64,000 nucleotides of DNA from Deltaproteobacteria bacterium. GTDB taxonomy: Bacteria; Myxococcota_A; UBA796; UBA2385. Shown here piece after piece: positions 1 to 9,067 of this stretch; position 1 is the first letter of the stretch, and the number at the start of each line of letters is the position of its first letter. The stretch spans positions 62,001 through 126,000 of the forward strand of contig JAEUKK010000116.1 of assembly GCA_016792625.1 (NCBI GenBank). The letters run 5' to 3'. Position numbers and translations under genes: made by a program. The notes under the pieces are model-generated. The model worked only from the letters and a program-made list of their open reading frames with translations. It was not told the DNA's origin and did not search any database.

Positions 1-1
1 C

Positions 2-763
2 GTCTGGGACGTTGTGCTCGGCGATCCGGTGCTCCGTGCGGCCGACGCCTTCGTCGCGGTCAGCGGCGCCGACCTCGCCGCCCACCTGCGCGCCGGGCTG
101 CCCGCGGCCCAGGTCCACCGGATCCCCAACGGGCTCGACATGGGCGAGTTCGCGCCTTTGCCGCCGCGGGGCGCCTTCCGGGCCCGCCACGGGCTGGGCG
201 AGGGCCCCCTGATCGCCTACCTCGGCCAGATCTCCCCCCGCAAAGGGGTGGACCACCTCGTCGCGGCCTTCGCCGGCGGCGCCTTGTCCCCCGCGCAGCT
301 CGTGGTCGCGGGCAATGACATGGGCGGGCTGGCCCAGGCCGCCGCCGCGGCCTCCGGCGCGCCGGGCGTGCGCTTCGTCGGGCTGCTGCGGGGCGACGAG
401 CGCCTCGCGCTGCTCGCTGACGCCGATGTGCTCGTGTACGCCACCCAGGCCGAGGTTTTCGGCCTCGTGCCCTTCGAGGGGCTGCTCTGCGGCGCGCCGG
501 TGGTGGTCGCCGATGACTGCGGCTGCGGCGAGCTCATCCGCGAGGCCGGCGCCGGTCTGCTCGTGCGCTATGGCGACGTGGACGGCCTGCGGGCCCGCAT
601 CCGCACGCTGCTCGACGACCGGGTGGCCGCGGCGGCCATGGTCGGGCGGGGGCGGCGGTACATCGAGGCGCGCTTGCAGCTGCCCGCGGTCGCGGCGGCG
701 CACCTCGAGCTCTACGGGCGCCTGCGGGCCCCCCGCGCGGAGGCGGCATGGACCGGGACCTGA
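2..763 (+). CDS. Glycosyltransferase family 4 protein, 5' end cut by window edge
   Basis: The reading frame is open to the left edge, so the N-terminal Rossmann domain is missing; about 253 residues remain. The visible part is the C-terminal half of a GT-B enzyme: a hinge ending in HRIPNGLD, then a donor-binding domain with IAYLGQISPRKGVDHL and the acidic E-x7-E motif region EVFGLVPFEGLLCGAPVV. It probably transfers a sugar from a nucleotide-sugar to a lipid-linked glycan at the inner face of the membrane. It overlaps the next gene by 16 nt, so the two are likely translated together. The sugar specificity cannot be read from the sequence. Confidence 0.88.
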   Translation, partial: VWDVVLGDPVLRAADAFVAVSGADLAAHLRAGLPAAQVHRIPNGLDMGEFAPLPPRGAFRARHGLGEGPLIAYLGQISPRKGVDHLVAAFAGGALSPAQLVVAGNDMGGLAQAAAAASGAPGVRFVGLLRGDERLALLADADVLVYATQAEVFGLVPFEGLLCGAPVVVADDCGCGELIREAGAGLLVRYGDVDGLRARIRTLLDDRVAAAAMVGRGRRYIEARLQLPAVAAAHLELYGRLRAPRAEAAWTGT

Positions 764-2481
764 TCGGGCGGCGCGCGGTCTGGGCGGCCCTCTGCCTCGC
801 GGTGGCGCTCGTCTATAGTGGCGTGCTGGACGCTCCTTTCGTCTATGACGACAAGGTCGAGGTCGCCGGCAACCGAGCCCTGCGCCTCTTCGCCCACCTC
901 GACGGCGACGCGCTCTCGCTGCTCTTGGCGGGGCGCGGCGACGTCGGCGGGCTCGACGACGTGATTGACGGCTGGCGCGGCATCCTCAGCTACAACACCG
1001 CTCGGCCGCTGTTGATCACGTCGTATGCCATTGATTTTCAACGGGGTGGTCTGGATCCGCGGCCCTACCACATCACCAACCTGCTCGTGCACGGCGCCGC
1101 GGTCGGGGCGGCCCTGGCCCTTGTCCACGCGCTGGCCGGCCTCGCCCGCCGGCCGCTGCCCACCGCGGCCTTGGGCGGGCTCGTGGGACTCTGGGCCCTG
1201 CACCCCATGGCCACCGAGGCGGTCGCCTACACGACCGGGCGCAGCGAGGCGCTCTGCGGCGCCTTCTCGTTCATGGCCCTCGCCGCCTGGGCCGGGGCGC
1301 TGCAGGCCGAGCGCGAGGGGCGCTCGGGGCTCTGGGGGCGCGGCCTGGGCACCCTCTGCTTCGCGCTGGCCGTGGGCAGCAAAGAGCCGGGCGTGATGGT
1401 CTTCCCGGTGATGCTGTGGATGGAGCTTCTGTTTCGAGAGGGTCGCCCCGTCCGCGCCTGGAGTTACCTGCCCCACCTCGCCGCGGCGCTGGGCGCGGTG
1501 GCGCTCCGCTTGAGCGCGACCGGCGCGCTGCTCCCGGTTGAGGTCCCTCGGCCGCTCGGCGTGCAGCTCACGACCAGCGCCGAGGTGCTCCTCCGTTACC
1601 TGCAGCTCTGGGCGCTGCCGGTGGGCCAGACGCTCTTTCATGACCAGCCCGACGTCGATCCGGCCTCGGTGCGCGGGATCGGGGCCTGGGCGGGGCTGCT
1701 CCTCCTGCTCGCCGCGGGCGCATGGGCTGGCCGGCGCCGCCCGCTGGTCGCCTGGGGGCTCGGCGCCGCGCTGCTCTTCCTCCTCCCCTCGACCTCGGTG
1801 GTGATGCTGAAAGAGCACATGGCCGAGCACCGCGCCTATGTCACCGGGCTCTATCTGCTCGTGGCCGCTTGGGGCCTGCTGCCCGAGGCCCGCGCCCAGC
1901 GCCTACGCGGCCTGCTGGTCGCCGTTTTGGTGGTGCTCAGCGCGGCGACCTGGGGCCGCAACCGGGTCTGGGCCAGCGAGGCCCTGCTCTGGCGCGAGGC
2001 CACCGCGGCGCGGCCGGGCTCGGACGAGGCTTGGTACGGCCTCGGGGACGCCCTGCGCTTCGCCAAAGACTGCACGGGCGCGGTGCCTGCCTATGAGAAG
2101 ACGCTGGAGCTGAACCCCGGCTACCTCGACGCTTACACCAACCTCGGCATCTGCAGGGCCCAGCTCGGCGACGCGGCGGCGGCCCGGGCGGCCTGGCGGC
2201 GGGCGCTGCAGGAGCGGCCCTCCTACTGCAAGGCCCACGCGAACTTGGGATCGTTGGCCTACCAGCTCCAAGAGTGGGAGGAGGCCGAGGTCGAGCTGCG
2301 CAGCGCGCTGGCCTACTGCCCCGAGAACGCCGTCGCACACTGGCTCCTCGGCAATTTGTACTATGGGCCGCGCCGCGACCGCGAGCGCGCGCTCCGCCAT
2401 TATGAAGAGCTGGTGCGGCTCCACCCGCAGTTTGATCACACGCCCAAGGCCAAAGAGCGCATCCTCGAGCTGACCTGGTAG
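748..2481 (+). CDS. TMTC-like multi-pass membrane protein with C-terminal TPR repeats
   Basis: The protein has 577 residues. About the first 400 are strongly hydrophobic and hold many membrane helices. The start resembles the PMT/TMTC (GT-C) fold: an acidic VYDDKVEVAGN loop after the first helix, then a loop with TARPLLI. Residues about 420-570 hold roughly four TPR units (for example AYEKTLELNPGYLDAYTNLG and AHANLGSLAYQLQEW). In eukaryotes this architecture is an O-mannosyltransferase; here a sugar transfer or glycan-assembly role in the periplasm is an inference. It overlaps the upstream glycosyltransferase, which supports a shared job. Confidence 0.75.
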   Translation: MDRDLIGRRAVWAALCLAVALVYSGVLDAPFVYDDKVEVAGNRALRLFAHLDGDALSLLLAGRGDVGGLDDVIDGWRGILSYNTARPLLITSYAIDFQRGGLDPRPYHITNLLVHGAAVGAALALVHALAGLARRPLPTAALGGLVGLWALHPMATEAVAYTTGRSEALCGAFSFMALAAWAGALQAEREGRSGLWGRGLGTLCFALAVGSKEPGVMVFPVMLWMELLFREGRPVRAWSYLPHLAAALGAVALRLSATGALLPVEVPRPLGVQLTTSAEVLLRYLQLWALPVGQTLFHDQPDVDPASVRGIGAWAGLLLLLAAGAWAGRRRPLVAWGLGAALLFLLPSTSVVMLKEHMAEHRAYVTGLYLLVAAWGLLPEARAQRLRGLLVAVLVVLSAATWGRNRVWASEALLWREATAARPGSDEAWYGLGDALRFAKDCTGAVPAYEKTLELNPGYLDAYTNLGICRAQLGDAAAARAAWRRALQERPSYCKAHANLGSLAYQLQEWEEAEVELRSALAYCPENAVAHWLLGNLYYGPRRDRERALRHYEELVRLHPQFDHTPKAKERILELTW

Positions 2482-2508
2482 GCGCGGGAATGGCCTGACT
2501 GTCGGCGT

Positions 2509-3867
2509 TTAGGCCCCCAGCGCCCACCGCCCAAAGCCGGCCCCGAGGCGGGCGGCCTCCCACAGGCTGCCGCTGGCCAGCGCGTCGCCGGCGAGCCGCC
2601 GCAGCGGCGCCGGGCGCAGGTAGAAGCCCGTCCAGGCGCGGCGCATCAGGGCGTCGAGGCGCTCGGGTGGCAGATCGCTCAAGATGACGCGCTCACGGTC
2701 ACTGTCGACGGGGTTGCGGCCGCCGGTCGCCGCCCGGCCGGCGTGCTGGGCGGTCAGGGGTGTGCCGGGCATCGGCATCAGGCTGCTGAATTGTACGTAA
2801 TCAGCGCCGAGCGCGTGGCAGAAGCGCAGGCTCTCGGCCACCTCGGCCTCACCTTCGCCCGGCGCGCCCAAGATCATGTAGGCCAAGGAGCGCAGGCCCG
2901 CGGCCCGGGTCGCGGCGAAGGCGGCGGGCGCTTGGGCCACGGTCACGTCTTTGCGCAGCAGGTCGAGGGTCGCTTGGTTGCCGCTCTCGACGCCATAGGC
3001 CACGGTGCGGCAGCCCGCCCGCCGCATCAGGCGCAGGAGGGGGAGATCGACGCCGTCGACGCGACCCTCGCATTTCCACTCCACCCGCAGGCCGCGGCGG
3101 AGCAGCTCTTCGCAGATGCCCACCACCCGGTCGCGGCGCAGCGTGAAATTGTCATCGTAGAAATTGACGAAACCGACGCCATAGTCACGCTCGAGCAGCT
3201 CGAGCTCGTCGACCACCTCGATCGGGCTGCGCGCCCGCCAACGTGAGCCCGAGACGCTCTTGTCGCAGAAGCTGCAGGAGAAGGGGCAGCCGCGGCTGGT
3301 CAACATCGTGGCGAAGCCCGGCCGGGTCGCCAACAGGTAGCGGTAGCTGCCCATGGGGAGCAGATCGCGCGCTGGCAGGGGGATCTGGGCGAGGGCCGGC
3401 GGCTCGGCCTCGACCAGGGGCCAGCCCCGCACCAGCGCGCCCGGAGGCGGCGGGCCGGCGCCGCCCGCGGCCCACCAGCGCAGCAGGGCCGGGGCGCTCT
3501 CTTCGGCCTCGCCGGCGATGGCCGCGTCGAGCTCGGGCATCTCGTCGAAAACAGCGTGATGCACAGCGGTCGGGTGCGGCCCGCCCAGCAAGACCCGGCC
3601 GACATGGGGCCGGGCCAGCCGCGCAGCCCGGGCGGCGACATCGGCCACCGGGGTCATCGCGCTCAGGCCGAGGACCTCGGGGCGGGCGGCGGCGATGTGC
3701 TGGTCGAAGCGCGCCCAGCTCCACCCCAGGGCGTAGGCGTCGAGGATCTCGACCGCGTGGCCCGCGGCGCGCAGGGCGGCGGCCACGTAGGCCAAGCCGA
3801 GCGGCGGCACGGGCAGGCCGGCGTCGCGCAGGTCTCGGCGGGGCGGGCGGGCGAGGAGGACGCGCAT
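2509..3867 (-). CDS. B12-binding-domain radical SAM protein
   Basis: The protein has 452 residues. The N-terminal 130 or so look like a cobalamin-binding Rossmann domain (VLLARPP, PPLGLAYVAAALR, VLLGGPHPT). The radical SAM cluster motif is SRGCPFSCSFCDKS (C-x3-C-x2-C) near residue 193, followed by FYDDNFTLRR and YGVESGNQ, both typical of the family. Such enzymes carry out radical methylations, rearrangements or cyclisations on lipids, pigments and natural products. The substrate is unknown. It lies 32 nt downstream of thiG on the same strand, so the two may be cotranscribed, although no functional link is evident. Confidence 0.88.
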   Translation of the reverse strand: MRVLLARPPRRDLRDAGLPVPPLGLAYVAAALRAAGHAVEILDAYALGWSWARFDQHIAAARPEVLGLSAMTPVADVAARAARLARPHVGRVLLGGPHPTAVHHAVFDEMPELDAAIAGEAEESAPALLRWWAAGGAGPPPPGALVRGWPLVEAEPPALAQIPLPARDLLPMGSYRYLLATRPGFATMLTSRGCPFSCSFCDKSVSGSRWRARSPIEVVDELELLERDYGVGFVNFYDDNFTLRRDRVVGICEELLRRGLRVEWKCEGRVDGVDLPLLRLMRRAGCRTVAYGVESGNQATLDLLRKDVTVAQAPAAFAATRAAGLRSLAYMILGAPGEGEAEVAESLRFCHALGADYVQFSSLMPMPGTPLTAQHAGRAATGGRNPVDSDRERVILSDLPPERLDALMRRAWTGFYLRPAPLRRLAGDALASGSLWEAARLGAGFGRWALGA

Positions 3868-3899
3868 GGGGGCGGACTATCGCCCCCGCGCGGCGAGGC

Positions 3900-4667
3900 T
3901 CAGCTGCCGAGCAGGCCTTCGAGGGGAGAGCTCGCGCTCGCGTGCAGGCGGCGGGGCATGCGGCCGGCCTCAAAGGCGGCGCGCCCGGCCTCGACGGCGA
4001 GGCGGATGGCGCGGGCCATCTTCGGCGGGTCGCCCGCGCTGGCGATGGCGGTGTTGACCAAGAGGCCGTCGGCGCCGAGCTCCATCGCCACGGCGGCGTC
4101 GCTCGCCGTGCCGACGCCCGCGTCTACGATCAGCGGCACCTTGACGCTCTCGCGGATGATCATGAGGTTGTAGGGGTTGCGAATGCCGAGGCCGCTGCCG
4201 ATCGGGGCGCCCAGCGGCATCACCGCCGCGCAGCCGATGTCTTCGAGGCGCTGGCAGGTGACCGGGTCGTCGGGGCAGTAGGGCAGCACCGTGAAGCCCT
4301 CTTTGACCAGGATGCGCGCGGCCTCGAGCGTGCCCTCGGTGTCGGGCCAGAGCGTGCGCGGGTCGCCGATGACCTCGAGCTTGATGAGGTCGGTGCCCAG
4401 CAGCTCGCGGGCGATGCGGGCCGTCTCGACCGCGTCGTCGGCGGTGTAGCAGCCCGCGGTGTTGGGCAGCAGGCGGATCTTCGTGCGGTCAATGAAGTCC
4501 AGCACGTTGATCTGGGGCCCAGCCGCCAGGTCGACCCGCCGCAGCGCGACGGTGACCAGGTCGGCCCCGGCCGCCTCATGGCAGGCCTGCATGGTGGCAA
4601 AGTCGGGGTACTTGCCCGTGCCGACGATGAGACGCGAGCTGAAGGTGTGCGGGCCGAGGTGGAGCAT
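3900..4667 (-). CDS. thiG: Thiazole synthase
   Basis: The protein has 255 residues, the usual ThiG length, and is recognisable throughout: [12 protein letters not shown] at the start, [15 protein letters not shown], the Schiff-base lysine in [24 protein letters not shown], and the phosphate-binding [21 protein letters not shown]. It condenses deoxyxylulose 5-phosphate, dehydroglycine and ThiS thiocarboxylate into the thiazole of thiamine. No thiS, thiF, thiH or thiO gene is in the window, so the partners must lie elsewhere. The start has no clear Shine-Dalgarno; instead a perfect 7-bp hairpin sits just upstream. Confidence 0.96.
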   Translation of the reverse strand: MLHLGPHTFSSRLIVGTGKYPDFATMQACHEAAGADLVTVALRRVDLAAGPQINVLDFIDRTKIRLLPNTAGCYTADDAVETARIARELLGTDLIKLEVIGDPRTLWPDTEGTLEAARILVKEGFTVLPYCPDDPVTCQRLEDIGCAAVMPLGAPIGSGLGIRNPYNLMIIRESVKVPLIVDAGVGTASDAAVAMELGADGLLVNTAIASAGDPPKMARAIRLAVEAGRAAFEAGRMPRRLHASASSPLEGLLGS

Positions 4668-4668
4668 G

Positions 4669-4686
4669 GGCGCCGGTATCGGCGCC
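4669..4686. promoter_or_regulatory. Perfect hairpin directly before the thiG start codon
   Basis: GGCGCCG and CGGCGCC form a 7-bp stem with a 4-nt loop, one base before the thiG ATG on the minus strand, exactly where a ribosome binding site is expected. No purine-rich site is visible. It could hide the start codon region and modulate translation. Nothing like the conserved TPP riboswitch core is present in the 85 nt up to the next gene. Confidence 0.4.
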
Positions 4687-4752
4687 GTGGACGCCCGACC
4701 AGGGGCGGCCGGCGAGGCCCCGCGGCGCTAAGGGGCCGGGCGGAGGTGGCGC

Positions 4753-5313
4753 ATGGTTGGCAGCGAAGCCTTGGTCCAAGAGCGGAGCTTGCGGTCGCGC
4801 GGCGCGGGCGGGCTCGGCCTGCTGCTCACGGCGCTGGTCGGGTGCAGCCTGCCCAAAGACAGCGGCGCGACGGGGGCGGGCGACACCGGCCTGGTCGGCG
4901 GCGACGACCTCGGCGGCGATGGCGGCGGCGTGCCGGCGACGCCCCCCGAGTGGACGGTCACGCTCACCGCAGAGGGCGTGGAGATCGACGTGCTCGGCGG
5001 GCCCGGCGGCTACTGGTTCGGCGTGGTCGACGCCGCAGACCGCGCGTGGACGGCCGAGGACTGCCTCGGCGGGCAAGAGCTGAGCGATGGGCAGGTGGTC
5101 GACTACTGCCACGACGCCGGGAACAGCGGGCGGCGCACCTTTTTGAAGGTCGACCGGGCCCAAGACATGACCCCGGCCACCACCCTCTTCGACATCAGCA
5201 AGGACGGCCTGCTGACCTATGTTTTGTTCTCGGACCCGGCCTTTGGCGGCTCGGGGGAGTGCTGGATCCAGGGCGCGAACCCGGGCTACTACAGCGAGGC
5301 CGGCTGCTCCTGA
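4753..5313 (+). CDS. Small secreted lipoprotein of unknown function
   Basis: The protein has 186 residues and no recognised family. It starts at an ATG 7 nt after GGAGG. The signal sequence ends in a lipobox (TALVGC) near residue 31, followed by a Gly/Asp/Ser-rich linker, so it should be anchored in the outer or inner membrane. The mature part (about 110 residues) is acidic and includes four or more cysteines (EDCLGG, DYCHDAG, GECWIQG, AGC), probably in disulfide bonds. It is divergent from thiG and upstream of another lipoprotein. Confidence 0.72.
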   Translation: MVGSEALVQERSLRSRGAGGLGLLLTALVGCSLPKDSGATGAGDTGLVGGDDLGGDGGGVPATPPEWTVTLTAEGVEIDVLGGPGGYWFGVVDAADRAWTAEDCLGGQELSDGQVVDYCHDAGNSGRRTFLKVDRAQDMTPATTLFDISKDGLLTYVLFSDPAFGGSGECWIQGANPGYYSEAGCS

Positions 5314-5409
5314 GCAGGTCGGTCGGGGGTCCCCGGCTGCGTGCGGGCGTTAGGCCGGTCGGGTCTCGGCCCTTTCACGCCCTCGCGGCGCGGTGGCTGC
5401 CCCTGCAGT

Positions 5410-5430
5410 CTTCGGGCAGTTTGTCCGAAG
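5410..5430 (+). other. Leader inverted repeat before the MopE-like gene
   Basis: CTTCGG and CCGAAG pair as a 6-bp stem around a 9-nt loop, about 50 nt upstream of the start at 5479. The 165-nt gap also has a GCGTTAGGCC element near 5347. The stem could be a leader structure or the end of the previous transcript. There is no T-run. Confidence 0.25.
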
Positions 5431-5478
5431 AGCGGTCATTCGCCGCCCGCCGCCTCGCCGATTGCCCCGGAGCTCTCC

Positions 5479-7830
5479 ATGCGCCGCACCTTGCTGCTCG
5501 CCCTCAGCCTGCTTTTGCCCGCTTGCAACCGGGATCGCGACGACGACGGCTTCAAAGAGAAGCAGGACTGCGATGACGAAGATCCGGCCATCAACCCTGA
5601 CGCGGCCGAGATCTGCGACGACATCGACAACAACTGCGACGGCGAGGTCGACGAGGGCCTGCGCAACCCCTGGTACGCCGACGCCGACGGCGACACCTGG
5701 GGTGACCCCGGCACCGAGCTGCTGACCTGCGCCCGCCCCGAGGGTTTTGTCGACAACGACCGCGACTGCGACGACTCGACCGACCTGTTCCACCCCGGGG
5801 CCCAAGAGACCGACTGCGCCGACCCCGCCGACTACAACTGCGACGGCTCGGTCGGCTACGCCGACGCGGACGAAGACGGCCTGCCTGCCTGCGAAGACTG
5901 CGACGACAGCGACGCCACCACCTTTCCCGGCGCCGATGAGGTCTGCGACGGCCTCGACAACGACTGCAACGGCGACATCGACGAAGAGCCGGTCGACGGC
6001 AGCACCTACTTCCTCGACTACGACCTCGATGGCTTCGGCGGGGCGCTCTTCACCACCGTGGCCTGCGCCAGCCCTGACCCGGCGCTGTTCGTCGAGAATG
6101 ATGATGACTGCAACGACTACAGCGACCAGGCCTACCCGGGCGGGGCCGAGGTCTGTGATGGCCTCGACAACGACTGCAACGGGTTCACCGACGTGGCCGA
6201 CGCGGGCGTGCTCGACGCCGGGCTGTACTACCCGGACAGCGACGGCGATGGCTACGGCGACACCGACCTGCTGCAGCTCGCCTGCGAGGGTCTCGACGGC
6301 TTCATCGAAGAGGGCGGGGACTGCGACGACAGCGTGGCCGAGGTCAACCCCGACCAGATCGAGGTCTGCAACAACGGGGTCGATGATGACTGCGACCCCG
6401 CCGACATCTGCGAGCTGACCCTCGACCTCGCCGGGCACGCCTTCGTCGGCGCCGCCGCAGACAACCGGGCCGGCAACGACATGTCCGGGCTCGGTGACGT
6501 CAACGGCGATGGTGTCGATGACCTCATCATCGGCGCTGACCTCGCCGACGTCGACGGCGACGGCAACACCGAAGGCGCGGCCTACATCTTCTTTGGGCCG
6601 ATCACCGCAGACGGCAGCCAGACCTCGATGGCCGACGCCGACATCGTCATCGAGGGCGCCGACCCGCTCGATCAAGCCGGCTTGGTCGTCGGCACGCTCG
6701 GCGACATCAACGGTGACGGCGTCAATGACATCGTCGTCACCGCCAGCCAGCACTCGGGCTCGCCGGTCGCCACCCGCAGCAAAAACGGCAAGGTCTACGT
6801 CTTCTACGGCGGCGCCGACCTTGAGGCGCGCGGCATCAACCACGTCGACGACGCCGATCTCATCTTCTATGGCGACCGCAACTTTGACTGGTTTGGCGGC
6901 GCGGCCATCCCGCTGGGCGACATGAACGCCGATGGGCGCGATGACTTCCTCATCGGCGTGTCGGGTGATGACGACGGCGGCGCGCAGTCCGGTGGCTACA
7001 ACTTCTTCTTGAGCCAGCCCACCTGGACCTCGGGCTCGCTCATCGCGTCGACGACGGCCACGGCGCTGATCGCGGGCGCAGGGGCCAATGATCGCGTCGG
7101 GCTCGACGGCGCCGGCATCGGTGACATGAACGGCGACGGCGTGCCCGATGTGGCCCTGGGCATGCAGTACGTGACCGGCACGGCGGTGAACTCGGGCGCG
7201 GTGTCGGTGGGCTTCGGCCCGCTGGACAGCGGCGCCTACGCGGTGACGGCCCTCGACCTGCGCCTCAATGGCTCGTCGGCCAACGACTGGGCCGGCGCCT
7301 TTGTCGCCGCGGCGGGTGACGTGAACGCCGACGGTTACGCCGATCTGTGGGTCGCCGCGACCCAAGACAACACGCCGGGCGGCACCGGCTCGGGCTCGGT
7401 CTACCTCATCCACGGCAGCGCCGACCCGGTCAGCGTCCTCAACGGCCAGGGCCTCGACGACGTGTTCGCCGCCCGCATCTACGGCGACCGCAGCAACGAC
7501 GGCATCGGCAACGCGCTCGACGGCGCCGAGGATCTCGACGGCGACGGCTTCCTCGACCTGCTCATCGGCGCGAGCGGCGCGGGTGACCGGGGTGAGGGCA
7601 CGGCCTACGTGGTCTACGGGCCCTTCGCCGGCTCCGAGACGGTGAGCACCGTGGCGCGGGGCGTTCTGCGCGGCGAGGCCCTCGACGACGGGGCCGGCAA
7701 CACGATCAGCTTCGTGGGTGATCTGGGCGGCTTCGGCTCGCCGACCATCGGCATCGCGGCCCAGTACGCCAACCGCGGCGGCTCGGACGCCGGCGCGGCC
7801 TACCTCGTGTTCGACGTGCAGCCGAACTGA
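5479..7830 (+). CDS. MopE-repeat / FG-GAP beta-propeller lipoprotein
   Basis: The ATG at 5479 is chosen because it begins a lipoprotein signal ([11 protein letters not shown]) and follows GGAG; the frame is open further upstream. The protein has 783 residues. Residues about 25-310 contain five Cys/Asp-rich MopE-type repeats of the CDDxDxxxxPGAxExCDGxDNDCNG type, thought to bind metal. Residues about 320-783 contain seven FG-GAP units with calcium-type loops ([30 protein letters not shown] and others), enough for one complete seven-bladed integrin-like propeller. It is expected at the cell surface, binding Ca2+ and a ligand or matrix. It is isolated between a lipoprotein and wecB. Confidence 0.9.
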   Translation: MRRTLLLALSLLLPACNRDRDDDGFKEKQDCDDEDPAINPDAAEICDDIDNNCDGEVDEGLRNPWYADADGDTWGDPGTELLTCARPEGFVDNDRDCDDSTDLFHPGAQETDCADPADYNCDGSVGYADADEDGLPACEDCDDSDATTFPGADEVCDGLDNDCNGDIDEEPVDGSTYFLDYDLDGFGGALFTTVACASPDPALFVENDDDCNDYSDQAYPGGAEVCDGLDNDCNGFTDVADAGVLDAGLYYPDSDGDGYGDTDLLQLACEGLDGFIEEGGDCDDSVAEVNPDQIEVCNNGVDDDCDPADICELTLDLAGHAFVGAAADNRAGNDMSGLGDVNGDGVDDLIIGADLADVDGDGNTEGAAYIFFGPITADGSQTSMADADIVIEGADPLDQAGLVVGTLGDINGDGVNDIVVTASQHSGSPVATRSKNGKVYVFYGGADLEARGINHVDDADLIFYGDRNFDWFGGAAIPLGDMNADGRDDFLIGVSGDDDGGAQSGGYNFFLSQPTWTSGSLIASTTATALIAGAGANDRVGLDGAGIGDMNGDGVPDVALGMQYVTGTAVNSGAVSVGFGPLDSGAYAVTALDLRLNGSSANDWAGAFVAAAGDVNADGYADLWVAATQDNTPGGTGSGSVYLIHGSADPVSVLNGQGLDDVFAARIYGDRSNDGIGNALDGAEDLDGDGFLDLLIGASGAGDRGEGTAYVVYGPFAGSETVSTVARGVLRGEALDDGAGNTISFVGDLGGFGSPTIGIAAQYANRGGSDAGAAYLVFDVQPN

Positions 7831-7852
7831 GGGCGCGGGGGAGCTGGGGTCC

Positions 7853-7887
7853 GCCAGCGCGGCGCCTCTTGGGGGCGCGGCGCTGGC
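7853..7887 (+). terminator. Hairpin after the MopE-like gene
   Basis: GCCAGCGC pairs with GCGCTGGC and an inner GCGCC with GGCGC, with one G/G mismatch and a 7-nt loop. It begins 22 nt after the stop codon and ends 31 nt before wecB. No T-run follows, as is common in such GC-rich genomes; termination is an inference. Confidence 0.45.
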
Positions 7888-7918
7888 CGCTGTGTGGTGT
7901 GGGGAGAGGAGCCTGCTG

Positions 7919-9067
7919 ATGCCTGCGATGCGCGTGCTCACCGTTTTTGGGACCCGTCCCGAGGCGATCAAGATGGCGCCGCTGGTGCGGGCGCTGTCGG
8001 TCGACCCCCGCTTCGAGGCGCGCCTGTGCGTGACCGCCCAGCACCGCGACATGCTCGACCAGGCCCTGCGCCTTTTTGAGCTGCGCCCCGACGACGACCT
8101 CGACCTGATGCGCCCCGGGCAGAGCCTTCACGCCCTGACCGCGCGCATGATCGAGGGCCTCGAGCCCGTGCTGCGGGCCCATCGGCCCGATGTGGTGCTG
8201 GTGCACGGTGACACCACCACCTGTTTGGCCGCGACCCTCGCCGCCTTTTACAGCCAGATCGCCGTGGGGCACGTCGAGGCCGGCCTGCGCACCGGTGATC
8301 TGCGGGCGCCCTTCCCCGAAGAGGCGAACCGGGTGCTCTGCGACCGGCTGGCCAGTTGGCACTTCGCGCCGACCGCGGCCTGCGCGGCGCGCCTCGTGGC
8401 CGAGGGCGTGGGCCCCGAGCGGCTGGTCATCACCGGGAACACCGTGATTGACGCGCTGCTGTGGGTGCGCGACCAAGTCCGCGCCCTGCCCATCGACGCC
8501 GATGGGCCGGTTTTTGGCGCGGCCGCGCCCCTCTTCGCGCAGCCCGAGCGCCCGGTGCTGCTGGTCACCGGCCACCGGCGCGAGAGCTTCGGCCAGGGTT
8601 TCCTCGACATCTGCGGGGCCCTGCGGCGGCTCGCGCTCGACCGCCCCGCGCTGACCATCGTCTACCCCGTGCACCTCAACCCCAACGTGCAGGGGCCGGT
8701 GCGGGCGCTGCTGAGCGACCTGCCCAACGTCATTCTGCTCGCGCCGCTCGAGTACCGGCCCTTCGTGCGCCTGATGGACCGGGCGACGCTCATCCTCACC
8801 GACTCGGGCGGCATCCAAGAGGAGGCCCCCTCTCTCGGCAAGCCGGTGCTGGTGATGCGCGACGTCACCGAGCGCCCCGAGGGCGTCGAGGCCGGCACGG
8901 TGCGCCTCGTCGGCACCGATCCCGACCGCATCGTCGCCGGGGTCAGCGCGCTGCTCGATGATCCGGCCCAGGCCGAGGCGATGCGCCGCGCCCACAACCC
9001 TTACGGGGATGGGCGGGCCGCGGCCCGCATCCTCGACGCGCTGGCCGGCGCCGCCCCCTCGGCGTGA
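7919..9067 (+). CDS. wecB: UDP-N-acetylglucosamine 2-epimerase (non-hydrolysing)
   Basis: The ATG at 7919 follows AGAGGAG and begins directly before the conserved [14 protein letters not shown]; the frame is open upstream but without a start this good. The length of 382 residues matches the family. Other signatures are [43 protein letters not shown] and the C-terminal [20 protein letters not shown]. It interconverts UDP-GlcNAc and UDP-ManNAc, so ManNAc or its uronate is a likely constituent of the surface polymer. Its stop overlaps the GTG of the flippase gene by 4 nt. Confidence 0.96.
   Translation: MPAMRVLTVFGTRPEAIKMAPLVRALSVDPRFEARLCVTAQHRDMLDQALRLFELRPDDDLDLMRPGQSLHALTARMIEGLEPVLRAHRPDVVLVHGDTTTCLAATLAAFYSQIAVGHVEAGLRTGDLRAPFPEEANRVLCDRLASWHFAPTAACAARLVAEGVGPERLVITGNTVIDALLWVRDQVRALPIDADGPVFGAAAPLFAQPERPVLLVTGHRRESFGQGFLDICGALRRLALDRPALTIVYPVHLNPNVQGPVRALLSDLPNVILLAPLEYRPFVRLMDRATLILTDSGGIQEEAPSLGKPVLVMRDVTERPEGVEAGTVRLVGTDPDRIVAGVSALLDDPAQAEAMRRAHNPYGDGRAAARILDALAGAAPSA

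Noticed and set aside
4668..4752. TPP riboswitch before thiG
   Set aside because: The conserved CUGAGA and ACCUGAUC-type core segments are absent from the minus-strand leader.
5350..8052. 900-residue open frame on the minus strand
   Set aside because: It is antisense to the MopE/FG-GAP gene. It arises because repeated GAC/GTC codons on the plus strand give a stop-free antisense frame; it has no signal, family or ribosome site.
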